Source of the DNA: Legionellales bacterium UBA5158
GTDB taxonomy: Bacteria > Pseudomonadota > Gammaproteobacteria > DSM-16500
Direction: 5' to 3'
DNA: 18,706 nucleotides
NCBI GenBank assembly: GCA_002413665.1
Contig: DHXK01000037.1
Coordinates: 30,761 to 49,466, forward strand
The position numbers and the translations under genes are program-made. This document shows positions 1 through 8,275 of this stretch, piece after piece (within the stretch, counting starts at the first letter, position 1; each line of letters opens with the position of its first letter). The notes below the pieces were generated by a model that saw only the letters and a program-made list of their open reading frames with translations, made no database searches and was not told the origin of the DNA.

Positions 1-6
1 GTTAAA

Positions 7-40
7 GCCTGGATTGCCGCGCTTTCGCTCGCAAAGACGA
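7..40. repeat. Dispersed palindromic repeat fragment at window edge
   Basis: The segment reads as a short imperfect palindrome: TTGCCGCGC, a TTTC loop, then GCTCGCAA, followed by AGACGA. This 'attgccgcgc..cgctcgcaa.gacga' style is common for intergenic palindromic repeats in intracellular proteobacteria. I recognise it by pattern only. The neighbouring genes give no coding alternative, and the element may continue to the left of the window. Confidence 0.4.
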
Positions 41-144
41 GTGACTGTAATTTCTTGTTTACATCCAATTCAATTTTTATCCTGAAATAAATCAAGTGAT
101 TATAATATAATTTTGTAAATATTCGTTGTGAGCCATACTTTATT

Positions 145-214
145 ACCGAGCCGCGACTGTCAGGAAGCGTCACCGGACATTGCCGTAATCACTCCCTAAC
201 GGTCGCGGCTCGGT
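145..214. repeat. Long imperfect inverted repeat (REP/MITE-like hairpin)
   Basis: Two 25-nt arms (145-169 and 190-214) are inverted copies of each other around a 20-nt centre. The outer 13 nt of each arm (ACCGAGCCGCGAC / GTCGCGGCTCGGT) pair perfectly. The inner part differs at four positions, all transitions, so several mismatches would be G-U wobbles in RNA. It is GC-rich in an AT-rich setting and stands alone between genes, as REP or miniature-transposon remnants do. Its right arm ends 27 nt before the -10 box of the next gene, so it may affect that promoter or end transcription from the left. No transposase is nearby. Confidence 0.75.
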
Positions 215-241
215 TGACCATGAATATCTGGATTTATAGAC

Positions 242-247
242 TATAAT
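242..247 (+). promoter_or_regulatory. Candidate -10 box for the 496-aa gene
   Basis: A perfect TATAAT lies 34 nt upstream of the ATG at 282. No good -35 sits at 16-18 nt; the nearest match, TTGACC (214-219), is 22 nt away and too far for normal spacing. The call therefore rests on the -10 alone. Confidence 0.4.
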
Positions 248-281
248 TACTAAATAGATGTCCTGCGTGGAGACATATTTT

Positions 282-1772
282 ATGCCCTTAGCAAACCCTA
301 AAAGCGAAGAATTACTCCATCATTTTAAAGACAAAGGGTGCTTAATAAGAATGATTGAATCATCTGAAAAGGAACTCAAAGCTCTTCAAACGAATGCATC
401 AGGTGGATTGATGATAAGGCCTAGCTCATTAATTCATAGAGATTTTAAATCCCAACTTTACGGAAGTGGCGGTTTAGGGATATTTATCAAGCCTTCAGCG
501 TCTCAAGGGGCTTACAAAAGAATGACTTTTTCCAATCATGCTGATTCTATAATCAAGAGATATGATGAAGAAAAAGCGCAAGATGAAAAGTTAATAGATT
601 TTCTTATCAAAGAACTCAACAAAAAAGATGGCGGTGGAAATAGAGATAAAGCTAGTCTAAGAAATCTAACCATAGAGCAATTACATTATAAACAGAGAGA
701 ATTTCATGACAGAGCTGCGGGCATCATTGATGATATAGACACTAAGATCCATGTAAAAAATTTACTTGAAAAACTTGAAGAGCAAAGTGTCATGGATGTT
801 CCAAGCAAACCTTTAACCAAAGTAGATTTTAAAGTTTTTGTCGATCATCAAGATTCGAACCGTTACCCAGATTATTTAAAAGGACAAATTAAAAAAAAGT
901 TTGAAAGTTACTTTGAAAAAGCTGAGAACAAAAGCATTAAAGGTATTATTCATAATATTAATCGTCACCAACTTTTGAAAAGCCAAAATTGGTCCATGGT
1001 AAAAACCGATATCCGCGCGGATAAAGAAGATATGCAATTTGACCCCGCAAGAGGATTAATTTTTGGGAAAAAGCAAGGGAGTATTAATTTGTTAGAAGTT
1101 GATAACTACCTAAAATCAGAAGGCAGTAGTAATCTTTTTCGCGAAACTTTCAGTAAATTATTTCCTGATCATGGCGAGATGATTTCTTATGAACAAATAG
1201 AACAGTGCTGCGACAAACTGACAGCGGAAGTAAAAAAAGAAAATACTCGCCCCATCTATTCTAACCCTCAACATACCAATTCAAACAAACCAGGATATCG
1301 TGAACTAGTAGTAACAGAATGTATTGCAACACCCAGTTATGATGATATTTTGGGTATTCAATTTAGTGTACCGATGAGTGATGAGCTCTGGGAACAAGCT
1401 AAAAATTTTCAAGAAAAAATGGAAATAAAAGGTTATCCATTAAATTTCTTTAGTTACGATGCAAACACTACAGATAATCCCCTTATTGGACCTTTTACAT
1501 TAGAAGAGGCCAGGCAGCTTCAACCAAAAAATATAGATGCGTTAGAAGCTGCATCAGCGTCAGCTGCATCATCAAGCTCTACATTATCTGCAATTAAAAA
1601 AATGAACGCACCTATAGATTCGCTTAAACCTAATGTGGCTCAGGCCATAATTGAAGTGGATAACACCACACCTGTCATTAGTTCAGCTAATGCTAATGAA
1701 GAGTATAAGGTAACGCCGGAAATCCAGCCTGAAGATGCTTCTGTCAACAAATCTGTTTCAAAACGTCAATAA
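282..1772 (+). CDS. Unrecognised 496-aa protein, effector-like
   Basis: I do not recognise a named family. The start at 282 is preferred over the in-frame ATG at 258 because GGAGA (269-273) sits 8 nt upstream of it. There is no signal peptide or membrane segment; the protein is hydrophilic and lysine/glutamate-rich, with helical stretches likely at residues 90-170. Two segments look globular: residues about 58-80 (GGLGIFIKPS region) and 335-405 (GYRELVV, then DDILGIQFSV, then PLNFFSYD). The pattern recalls modules seen in Legionella and Coxiella proteins of unknown function, but I cannot verify this. A low-complexity Ala/Ser tract (423-436) separates that part from a disordered tail ending in a basic SKRQ. 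Its size, solubility, lack of operon partners and disordered polar C-terminus fit a type IV effector, which is inference. The 3' end overlaps the converging SulP remnant by 29 nt. Confidence 0.75.
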   Translation: MPLANPKSEELLHHFKDKGCLIRMIESSEKELKALQTNASGGLMIRPSSLIHRDFKSQLYGSGGLGIFIKPSASQGAYKRMTFSNHADSIIKRYDEEKAQDEKLIDFLIKELNKKDGGGNRDKASLRNLTIEQLHYKQREFHDRAAGIIDDIDTKIHVKNLLEKLEEQSVMDVPSKPLTKVDFKVFVDHQDSNRYPDYLKGQIKKKFESYFEKAENKSIKGIIHNINRHQLLKSQNWSMVKTDIRADKEDMQFDPARGLIFGKKQGSINLLEVDNYLKSEGSSNLFRETFSKLFPDHGEMISYEQIEQCCDKLTAEVKKENTRPIYSNPQHTNSNKPGYRELVVTECIATPSYDDILGIQFSVPMSDELWEQAKNFQEKMEIKGYPLNFFSYDANTTDNPLIGPFTLEEARQLQPKNIDALEAASASAASSSSTLSAIKKMNAPIDSLKPNVAQAIIEVDNTTPVISSANANEEYKVTPEIQPEDASVNKSVSKRQ

Positions 1773-2762
1773 ACTGATGAGCGCTTCCCGCAATCACATT
1801 ACTTTTTTCAAGTAAATCATAAACCTTAGGATCTACATCAGTTAACATAATTAAAATATTTTTCTTCTCAGCAAGTTGTTTTATTTTTTCGAAGCTGACA
1901 GTCGCAGAACGATCTAATCCAGTTAAATGACTAAAATCATAAATAACATAGTGCACTTCCTTTGATTTCGATAAGCGATTGCTAAGCTCTTTTAGCAAAG
2001 CATCAGCATTTCCAAAAAACAAAAAAATCTGCAATTGAAAATACAATATTTCATTTCCATATTGCTGTAATAATTCTTGAGTATGTGGATCCCGTTGCTT
2101 GTTACTCTGTAAATAATCTCCTTTCAAAGTTGCTTTAATCACACTGACATGACTATATTTAACAATAAAAAATCCAATGGCAAATAAACCTGCTAACCTT
2201 GAATGAGTAGCCGCACTATGTTGCGTTTTATGGTTTAGCATAGTATCAGTTATTGTAACGTAACCTGTTATTCCACCTACTAAACTTGATAATACATTGC
2301 CAACGCCAGCAACGCATAATTCACGATTAAAATTAATATCTTTTTTAAGCAAAACCTCTAATCCGGTCGCATTAAATAAGATTGCAATGGTGCTCAATAA
2401 TGTAATCGCTAACATATTACCTGCTTGCGAATAGTGGCCATTGCAAAGGATGACGTGACTCTTTCGTTAATTGTATTAATAAAATGGCATACAAAAGTGC
2501 TGGCAGCCAATGCACCAAAATCAAAGGATCCAAAAAAAGAGAGGATAAGGCTAAGCTATCAAACGAAGGGATCATTACTGCAAATGATCCATGAAACAAG
2601 AACCAACCAATACCAGCCAGAAAGCCACCCACAACAGGGTAAGGCATAAGAAACGGCACTGATAGTAGCATTTAATCCGATAACAATTCCGGCAATGGCA
2701 TTAGCCGATAATTGAGAAAACGTAATGGGTAATTTGAATTTTGTGATCGCCATCCTTAGCAT
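1744..2762 (-). pseudogene. Decayed SulP-family anion transporter with STAS domain
   Basis: Three minus-strand pieces in different frames read in order as one SulP/SLC26 transporter. The 5' piece (2762 to about 2640) encodes the first helix (SANAIAGIVIGLNATISAVSYA). The middle piece (about 2671-2417) has the hallmark PYPVVGGFLAGIGWFL and then WLPALLYAILLIQL. The 3' piece (2415-1744) holds a membrane segment (LLSTIAILFNATGLEV), the NRELCVAGVGN motif, and a cytoplasmic STAS domain with LTGLDRSATVSFEKI. Frames change near 2660 and at 2415-2419. Helices expected between the first helix and PYPVVGG, before the last third, and between GLFAIGFF and the STAS linker are missing, so there are internal deletions as well as frameshifts. 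The intact family is usually above 500 aa with 10-14 helices; this could not form a working permease. The STAS-bearing 223-aa piece is still open and could conceivably be translated. Confidence 0.85.
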
Positions 2763-2816
2763 GTATCGGTTCTCTGAAACGACAATTTGTTCTTAATATG
2801 GAAGTCTTAAACTCCA

Positions 2817-3593
2817 TTACTCAAGAATATCGATATCCATTCCGCCAAACACTTGCTCTACCGTTTCATCTACTGCATCAGCCAATGAATAACCAGCATT
2901 TCCAAACCAGCGTTTGATAGCCACTAATTCACGACCGCGTAGAAAAATATAAAAACTTAAAAATACAATATCGGACTCAACTTCAGAATGAAGTTCAAAA
3001 ATGTAACGTTCTGCATAAGGCAGTCGTTTCTTAGCTTCAGTCTGGGTGTAATCTTGCAAAAGACTCAACGCTTCTTCAGCTGTCTCTGCATTTTCACATT
3101 GTTCTTGGACAGTATGATAATCTGAGACACGTTGTTGCAAAATCCGATCTAACTCGTCTTCTTTAAATAATTCTGTAAATCCATGTGGTAATCGTTCATC
3201 AATCGCAAACACTTTATTGATAAAATCAACATGATTCACACATGCCACTTCAGGATCTATAAGACGATGAAAGAAAGGAACAGCTAAACAAGCACGTTTA
3301 AAAGAAGGAAGATTGATATAAAGCGCATCACCCTTTACCATTAATGTGCCTAATCGTACAGGCTGCTCAGAATTTCTACGAAAAGATTCTAACGACTCGA
3401 AATGTACGTCGTTGCATTCAGCTTTCCAAAACCAGCTCCAAGAGTCACCATTCGGAAGTTTGGTTAAACACTCTTGTTTATTTAACATTTCAAAAAGTTT
3501 TTCTTTTTGAAAGATAACATACGTTAAACGTAGTGGTTGGTAAGCTTCACCGGTTTCAACGGTTAAAAAAGGTTTCTGCAACCGATCAAACAT
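2817..3593 (-). CDS. Unrecognised 258-aa cytoplasmic protein
   Basis: No family recognised. The start is supported by AGGAGA ending about 5 nt upstream of the ATG. The protein has no signal peptide and no convincing membrane segment (the FLSFYIFLRGREL stretch near residues 210-222 looks like a buried strand or helix). It is fairly Trp/Phe/Cys-rich (SWSWFWKAEC near residue 52) and ends acidic (GGMDIDILE). It is the last of three same-strand genes (72, 60 and 258 aa) with gaps of 44 and 21 nt, so the three are probably co-transcribed. The consistent ribosome binding site and normal codon pattern support a real gene; function is unknown. Confidence 0.75.
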   Translation of the reverse strand: MFDRLQKPFLTVETGEAYQPLRLTYVIFQKEKLFEMLNKQECLTKLPNGDSWSWFWKAECNDVHFESLESFRRNSEQPVRLGTLMVKGDALYINLPSFKRACLAVPFFHRLIDPEVACVNHVDFINKVFAIDERLPHGFTELFKEDELDRILQQRVSDYHTVQEQCENAETAEEALSLLQDYTQTEAKKRLPYAERYIFELHSEVESDIVFLSFYIFLRGRELVAIKRWFGNAGYSLADAVDETVEQVFGGMDIDILE

Positions 3594-3614
3594 ATCGGTC
3601 TCCTAGTTAGAGAA

Positions 3615-3797
3615 TCATCCCATGCGGTGTGATGGGGCGCGTTGCTCAGGTACAGCCACCACGGGTATTGCCTTTTGGTAATTTTTTTGATTATGCTTTG
3701 ATATGATTTTATCTAAACCTGCTCCTGCCGTTTCTAGCACATCAGCACTTAAGTTAGATTTATGACCGGCTGTAACTAAACGTAATTGACTACTCAT
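3615..3797 (-). CDS. Unrecognised small protein, 60 aa
   Basis: A short ORF between two other minus-strand genes. A purine-rich AAGAGAG lies about 9 nt upstream of the ATG. The product is soluble and basic overall, with an Ala/Gly-rich middle (DVLETAGAGLDKIISKH) and a Pro/Arg C-terminus (PEQRAPSHRMG). No motif recognised. Support is positional: right strand, ribosome binding site, and neighbours fitting on both sides. It could be a small secreted or accessory protein, or a spurious ORF. Confidence 0.5.
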   Translation of the reverse strand: MSSQLRLVTAGHKSNLSADVLETAGAGLDKIISKHNQKNYQKAIPVVAVPEQRAPSHRMG

Positions 3798-3841
3798 TGT
3801 ACTTTACTCTCTTAGGGTTGAACATGTTAGTAAAAAATTTA

Positions 3842-4060
3842 TCATCCTGGACTATAACCATTTTTAGCTTTAGGATCTTCTGGAGCTTGACCCTTATTTA
3901 AATCATTATTTTCTTTTAAACCATCACTTATTTCAGTGCTCATGCCTTTTGCTACCGCATCCTTTATCTTTGGAGGTAAGCCACCTAACAACTCAGAATG
4001 GGTAGGAACTACACAGTCAGCTGCAACTAGAGCTTTTACTTGTTTTTTATCTAAAGCCAT
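3842..4060 (-). CDS. Unrecognised small protein, 72 aa
   Basis: First gene of the 72/60/258-aa minus-strand set. The ATG at 4060 is chosen over the upstream GTG at 4075 because a GGGTGGGGG Shine-Dalgarno-like run ends 8 nt before it, and that run would lie inside the coding region if the GTG were used. The protein is hydrophilic: a Lys/Ala-rich N-terminus (MALDKKQVKALVAADC), a central LLGGLPPKIKDAVAKGM, and a disordered Pro/Asn/Lys tail. There is no signal peptide and no family match I can name. A TATAAT box 43 nt upstream makes it the likely lead gene of a transcript. Confidence 0.6.
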   Translation of the reverse strand: MALDKKQVKALVAADCVVPTHSELLGGLPPKIKDAVAKGMSTEISDGLKENNDLNKGQAPEDPKAKNGYSPG

Positions 4061-4102
4061 TTGTAATACCCCCACCCAGGTTTTGTGTCTATGTTTTACT
4101 CA

Positions 4103-4108
4103 ATTATA
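4103..4108 (-). promoter_or_regulatory. Candidate -10 box for the 72/60/258-aa operon
   Basis: On the minus strand this reads TATAAT, 42 nt upstream of the ATG at 4060. The -35 region is AT-rich without a clear hexamer. The 185-nt gap between this operon and gspG must also hold the divergent gspG promoter, for which I see no convincing -35/-10 pair. Confidence 0.4.
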
Positions 4109-4245
4109 CACTATTCTAACTATTATTTATTTCTATCCAGGGCAGTTTTTTTTATATATTATCAATTTTTGTGACTGTGCAGATAGACACTTTTATTAAA
4201 TTATACCCTCTCAAACTTAAAATACTATTAAATGGATGTAACTAC

Positions 4246-4692
4246 ATGAAAATACAGAAAAAAATAAATTCCAGCCTGAGAAAAAGAGCTGGATTTACTT
4301 TGGTCGAAGTTATGGTGGTTGTTGTTATTTTAGGCATTCTAGCCGCTATCATTGTACCAAAAATTATGAGCCGGCCTGAGCAAGCACGTATTGTGAAAGC
4401 TAAACAAGACATTTTAGCCATTGAGAGCGCTTTAGATCTTTATAAATTAGACAATGGCTTTTACCCTTCTACAGATCAAAATCTTCAAGCCTTAGTGAGC
4501 AAGCCTACCTCATCACCCGTTCCATCCAATTGGAAATCAGATGGTTATATCCAAAAACTCCCAACTGATCCTTGGGGTGAATCGTATCAATATTTAAATG
4601 AAAATGAAAAATTACGTATTTTTAGTTACGGCCCAAAAGGTAAAGAGGGAAATAGCGAAATTGGTAATTGGAACATGGATGATAAGTCCTAA
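4246..4692 (+). CDS. gspG: Type II secretion major pseudopilin GspG
   Basis: Major pseudopilin of the type II secretion system, which assembles into the periplasmic pseudopilus. The start at 4246 is chosen because GGA lies 9 nt upstream and it gives a normal 16-residue basic leader; upstream in-frame extension to 4171 is unlikely. The prepilin peptidase site is G16|F17 (AGFTLVEVM) with the conserved Glu at mature position 5, followed by a hydrophobic helix (residues 17-38). The C-terminal part has the GspG signatures DPWGESYQYL (108-117) and SYGPKGKEG...GNWNMDD (127-146), the loop that binds calcium in characterised members. At 148 aa its length is typical. First gene of gspGHIJKLM; the stop abuts the gspH start. 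Confidence 0.96.
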   Translation: MKIQKKINSSLRKRAGFTLVEVMVVVVILGILAAIIVPKIMSRPEQARIVKAKQDILAIESALDLYKLDNGFYPSTDQNLQALVSKPTSSPVPSNWKSDGYIQKLPTDPWGESYQYLNENEKLRIFSYGPKGKEGNSEIGNWNMDDKS

Positions 4693-5208
4693 ATGCAGTC
4701 TTCAAAAAGCTACGGTTTCACGCTAATAGAAATTTTAATTGTTATGCTCATCATTAGTATAGTGGGGGGCATAACATTATTAGCGGTGAGCCATAATCGC
4801 AATACACAGCTGGGAACTTACACCAACCAACTGACCAACAGATTAATCTTAGCCGAACAGCGCGCAATGTTACTGCCTATGGTTTTTAAATTGGTGATCA
4901 CTGATGAAACATTACAATTTTATCAATATCAAGAAGCTACATCGAGATTTACTAAATCCAGTGACTCAACTTTAGGCCTGTATCGTATCCCCGAGAACAT
5001 TCATCTCACATTAAAAATGCAAGATGAAGATCCCGAAAAGAAACACCCTGAACCTCATATTATTTTTTCCAGCAGTGGCGATCTCACGCCTTTTTCTTTA
5101 TTAATCGGCTCTCCCAAAAAGCCTCCAACTTATGAAATTAAAGGAGATGCAAACGGTAATATTAAAATGCATAAAATTAATTTAGCTAAACAAGCGGAAC
5201 TCCCATGA
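4693..5208 (+). CDS. gspH: Type II secretion minor pseudopilin GspH
   Basis: Minor pseudopilin. The prepilin peptidase site is G8|F9 (YGFTLIEIL) with Glu at +5 and a hydrophobic stretch to about residue 30. Length (171 aa) and second position in the operon fit GspH, whose sequence is otherwise poorly conserved. The ATG follows directly on the gspG stop with no clear Shine-Dalgarno, so it is probably translated by coupling to gspG. The 3' end overlaps gspI by 4 nt (ATGA). Confidence 0.9.
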   Translation: MQSSKSYGFTLIEILIVMLIISIVGGITLLAVSHNRNTQLGTYTNQLTNRLILAEQRAMLLPMVFKLVITDETLQFYQYQEATSRFTKSSDSTLGLYRIPENIHLTLKMQDEDPEKKHPEPHIIFSSSGDLTPFSLLIGSPKKPPTYEIKGDANGNIKMHKINLAKQAELP

Positions 5209-5570
5209 GGTTTCAAAAAAAAGTAGTAGGATTTACTTTAATTGAAGTATTAATCGCCTTAGCTATAATCAGTATTGCATTAACCGCCATGATAAAAGCC
5301 ACTTCTCAAGATATTCGTGACACATCTTATTTAGAAGATAAAATGATTGCTCACTGGGTCGGTCTACAAGTTATTAACGAAGTGCGTGCTGATATTATAA
5401 AATCAAATCAATCTAACGAGACAGATATGCTTGGAAAAAAATGGCGATGGAAAGAAAGCTTAATAGAAACGCCTAACCCTCATATAAAAAAAATAACAGT
5501 CACTGTTTTTCGTAAAAATGATGATATGAAAATATCAACCTTAACAAGTTATAAGTATGTCGCTCAATGA
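5205..5570 (+). CDS. gspI: Type II secretion minor pseudopilin GspI
   Basis: Minor pseudopilin that in characterised systems forms the pseudopilus tip with GspJ and GspK. Leader MRFQKKVVG, cleavage at G9|F10, FTLIEVLIALAI with Glu at +5. The following region (DTSYLEDKMIAHWVGLQVINEVR) matches the typical GspI 'NxxYLxDKTxAxWVAxN' pattern. Length 121 aa is normal. Starts within the last codons of gspH (ATGA overlap) and ends with the same type of overlap with gspJ. Confidence 0.95.
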   Translation: MRFQKKVVGFTLIEVLIALAIISIALTAMIKATSQDIRDTSYLEDKMIAHWVGLQVINEVRADIIKSNQSNETDMLGKKWRWKESLIETPNPHIKKITVTVFRKNDDMKISTLTSYKYVAQ

Positions 5571-6190
5571 ATAATAAATTTAAGCAAATGGGTTTTACTT
5601 TATTAGAAATTCTTATCGCTCTATTTATCTTTACAATTATCTCTATCATCATGACACAAGCTTTACATATAGCATTGACTAGCCTTTCAGGCACTGAAAA
5701 AAGCGCAGCAAGAATGCGTGATTTACAAATGACTCTGCTAATGTTCTCACGTGATTTTGAGCAAATTATCGATCGTCCTGTAATTAATGCACTTCAATCG
5801 CCAGAAGCTTCTTTATTAGGCTCTGCTGACAATATCACTTTCACGCATTCTGGCCTTGCAAATCCTCAAGGAGAAATTCTTCGAAGTACATTGCAGCGCA
5901 CGCAATACTCTTTGCTAAAAGAAAATATTATTCGCACGACTTGGGACGTTCTCGATCAGACGGCAAATACTCATCCGCAACAACGCGAATTAGCTGGATC
6001 AGTGCGCGAACTGCATTTCATGTATTTAGATGATGACGGTAATTCTTATTCAAGTTGGCCACCTCCCAGCTCATCTAAAATCTCTGCGCTACCAAAAGCT
6101 ATTCGTGTTACGTTGACACTTCCAAAATGGGGCAAGCTTAGCCAATTGTATATCACTTCAGGACATAGCCTAGATGCAATACCCTCTTAA
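5567..6190 (+). CDS. gspJ: Type II secretion minor pseudopilin GspJ
   Basis: Minor pseudopilin of the tip complex. Leader MNNKFKQMG, cleavage at G9|F10, FTLLEILIALFIFTII with Glu at +5. Downstream, MRDLQMTLLMFSRDFEQIIDRPV (about 45-67) carries the GspJ motif in which the DFxQxxxRPV block is characteristic. 207 aa, normal size. Overlaps gspI by 4 nt at its start and gspK by 17 nt at its end. Confidence 0.95.
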   Translation: MNNKFKQMGFTLLEILIALFIFTIISIIMTQALHIALTSLSGTEKSAARMRDLQMTLLMFSRDFEQIIDRPVINALQSPEASLLGSADNITFTHSGLANPQGEILRSTLQRTQYSLLKENIIRTTWDVLDQTANTHPQQRELAGSVRELHFMYLDDDGNSYSSWPPPSSSKISALPKAIRVTLTLPKWGKLSQLYITSGHSLDAIPS

Positions 6191-7112
6191 ACATTCTCAG
6201 CGCGGTTCTGCGATCATCATTGCATTGTTTATTATGAGCTTAGTTGCAGCTATTGCAGTGGCTATGTTGTCACGCCTGAATACAGATATCCAACGTACTC
6301 ATTTATTATTAAATACGGATAGAGCTAACTTAATAGCTCAAGGCTCAGTAGCTTGGGCGATTGATCTACTCATTGTTAATTGGAAAACACAACGTCCAAA
6401 TCAACTCGTAGACCACATGCCTATTCATTCTAAAACCGATACCATTGAAGAATACAAAATAGATAGCACGCTATATGATGCGCAGAGTTTTTTAAATTTA
6501 AATAATCTTAGCGTGACTGACAATCAAATGAGTTTTTTAAATTTATTAAAAGCAGTAGATCCTAAAATAGATTCCGTAGTGGCAACAGATATCGCTCTTG
6601 CAACTCATGATTGGGTATCTCAGCCTGATGCTAAAACTCAAGGCTTTGATAATGACTATTTACAAAAAAATCCTTCATATCGCGCGCCTCATCATTTTAT
6701 GGCAAGTGCAAGCGAAATCAGATTAGTAAAAGGTATGAGTGCATCGTTATTTTCTAAATTATCACCCTATATTATTGCCTTACCCGTTATCACCAAAATT
6801 AACATTGCCAGTGCTGAGGCAGCCGTATTGATGAGCCTTAGTCCTACCTTAACAGCCGAAGGTGTGAAAACTATTATAGCTCATCGAAAAGAATCACCCT
6901 TCAACACCACACAACAATTTCTTGAATTCGATGTTATTAAAAACAATCCTGTTCCAGCAGACAAAATTACCACCCTAAGTGCGTACTTTTTACTACAAAC
7001 CAACGTTAGAGTTGGACAGCAAAATTTGATGCTTTATACTTTACTAGTTAGAAATATCAAAGACAATCAGCCCAATGTAATAGTGTTATGGCAAACTAAA
7101 GGCACACTGTAA
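6174..7112 (+). CDS. gspK: Type II secretion minor pseudopilin GspK
   Basis: Largest minor pseudopilin, capping the pseudopilus. The leader ends QRG with likely cleavage at G11|S12 (RGSAIIIALFIMSL). There is no Glu at +5, as expected for GspK, which in tip complexes occupies the terminal position. The large periplasmic domain has a HDWVSQPD segment, YRAPHHFMASASEIRLVKGM (about 179-198), and INIASAEAAVLMSLSP (about 211-226), all matching GspK. 312 aa. The 17-nt overlap with gspJ is the longest in this operon; the 1-nt overlap with gspL (TAATG) suggests coupling. Confidence 0.95.
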   Translation: MQYPLKHSQRGSAIIIALFIMSLVAAIAVAMLSRLNTDIQRTHLLLNTDRANLIAQGSVAWAIDLLIVNWKTQRPNQLVDHMPIHSKTDTIEEYKIDSTLYDAQSFLNLNNLSVTDNQMSFLNLLKAVDPKIDSVVATDIALATHDWVSQPDAKTQGFDNDYLQKNPSYRAPHHFMASASEIRLVKGMSASLFSKLSPYIIALPVITKINIASAEAAVLMSLSPTLTAEGVKTIIAHRKESPFNTTQQFLEFDVIKNNPVPADKITTLSAYFLLQTNVRVGQQNLMLYTLLVRNIKDNQPNVIVLWQTKGTL

Positions 7113-8275
7113 TGCAAAAAATCACTCTTTATTTAAATCATGACGATCAGATACAAACTTATCCTTCTATCTCTTTGTCTGATTTGAAAAATACTCCCAA
7201 TCTTTATGATATTCGGGTGATAGTGCCTGCTCAATCTGTTTTGCTTATTGGTGCTAAGCTACCCAAATTAAATCGCCATCGCATACTCCAAGCATTGCCC
7301 TATGCTTTAGAAGAGCAATTATTAACAGAAGTGAATGATTTGCATTTTGCAATGGGACCATACCAAACAGACCATTTCCCTGTCGCGATCGTTACAAAAG
7401 AAAAAATGAGTACATGGCTCAACATTCTAAACGAATTAGGAATAAAGCCTTCGTTGATGCTTCCTGAAACGTTAGTGATTCCTTATACTCCCGATCAATG
7501 GCACGTCCTAGTTCATGATAATATTGCTATCATACGCACAGATTTTTATAACGGCTTTGCCTGTGATAAAAATAATTTGACTGAAATGATCTCGCTAAAA
7601 TTAAATGAATCTATCTCCACACCCTCTCAGATTAATATACTTAATTACGATGAGGATGCTGTTAATCTCATAATAGATACTGTGCCTATCCTAGAGAAAA
7701 AAATCTCGTCTAAGCATTTTTTAGAAGATATCATTTCAACTGAAAATCCCGCTATTAACTTATTACAACAACAATACCAACCCAGGCTGTCAACCACTCA
7801 GAATAAAAAAATATGGCGTATCAGTAGTTACCTTGGAGCAGCTGTTATTAGTTTGTTATTTATTAGTAATCTCGTTTCATTTTTTATTTTACACAACCAG
7901 GTGAGCACTTTAGATAACGCCATCTTAAAAATTTACAAACATAATTATCCTCAAGCGTCTGTCATGACTTCGCCTAAAGAACGCATGACTGAAAAGCTCA
8001 ATAAGCTCAGCAACCAAAATAGTGAAAATAGTTTATTATTATGGCTAGCATTTGTTGGAAAAAGTTTACAACAAACGTCTAATGTACGATTAGCGCAAAT
8101 AGATTTTCATAACAACCAACTCAATCTACAATTAACAGCGCCGAGCTCAGATAATTTAGATGCCTTCACACAATCTTTACACCTACAAGGCTTGTACGTC
8201 AGACAACAAGAAGTTGCTGTCATTGGCGCAAATGTTAAAGGAACCATTGTCATTACAGAGAATCACGAATCATGA
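7112..8275 (+). CDS. gspL: Type II secretion inner-membrane protein GspL
   Basis: Bitopic inner-membrane platform protein whose cytoplasmic domain binds the ATPase GspE. The cytoplasmic part has the typical LPYALEEQLLTEVNDLHFA block (about 65-83). One transmembrane helix follows near residues 240-262 (YLGAAVISLLFISNLVSFFIL), then a periplasmic ferredoxin-like region. 387 aa is in the usual range. Starts on the last base of the gspK stop and overlaps gspM by 4 nt. GspE, its partner, is not encoded in the window. Confidence 0.93.
   Translation: MQKITLYLNHDDQIQTYPSISLSDLKNTPNLYDIRVIVPAQSVLLIGAKLPKLNRHRILQALPYALEEQLLTEVNDLHFAMGPYQTDHFPVAIVTKEKMSTWLNILNELGIKPSLMLPETLVIPYTPDQWHVLVHDNIAIIRTDFYNGFACDKNNLTEMISLKLNESISTPSQINILNYDEDAVNLIIDTVPILEKKISSKHFLEDIISTENPAINLLQQQYQPRLSTTQNKKIWRISSYLGAAVISLLFISNLVSFFILHNQVSTLDNAILKIYKHNYPQASVMTSPKERMTEKLNKLSNQNSENSLLLWLAFVGKSLQQTSNVRLAQIDFHNNQLNLQLTAPSSDNLDAFTQSLHLQGLYVRQQEVAVIGANVKGTIVITENHES

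Noticed and set aside
2425..2649. Plus-strand 74-aa frame across the SulP remnant
   Set aside because: Antisense to the SulP middle piece, with no ribosome binding site and no recognised motif.
4171..4245. 25-residue upstream extension of GspG
   Set aside because: It would place a non-family segment before the prepilin leader; the ATG at 4246 has a suitable GGA upstream and gives a normal leader.
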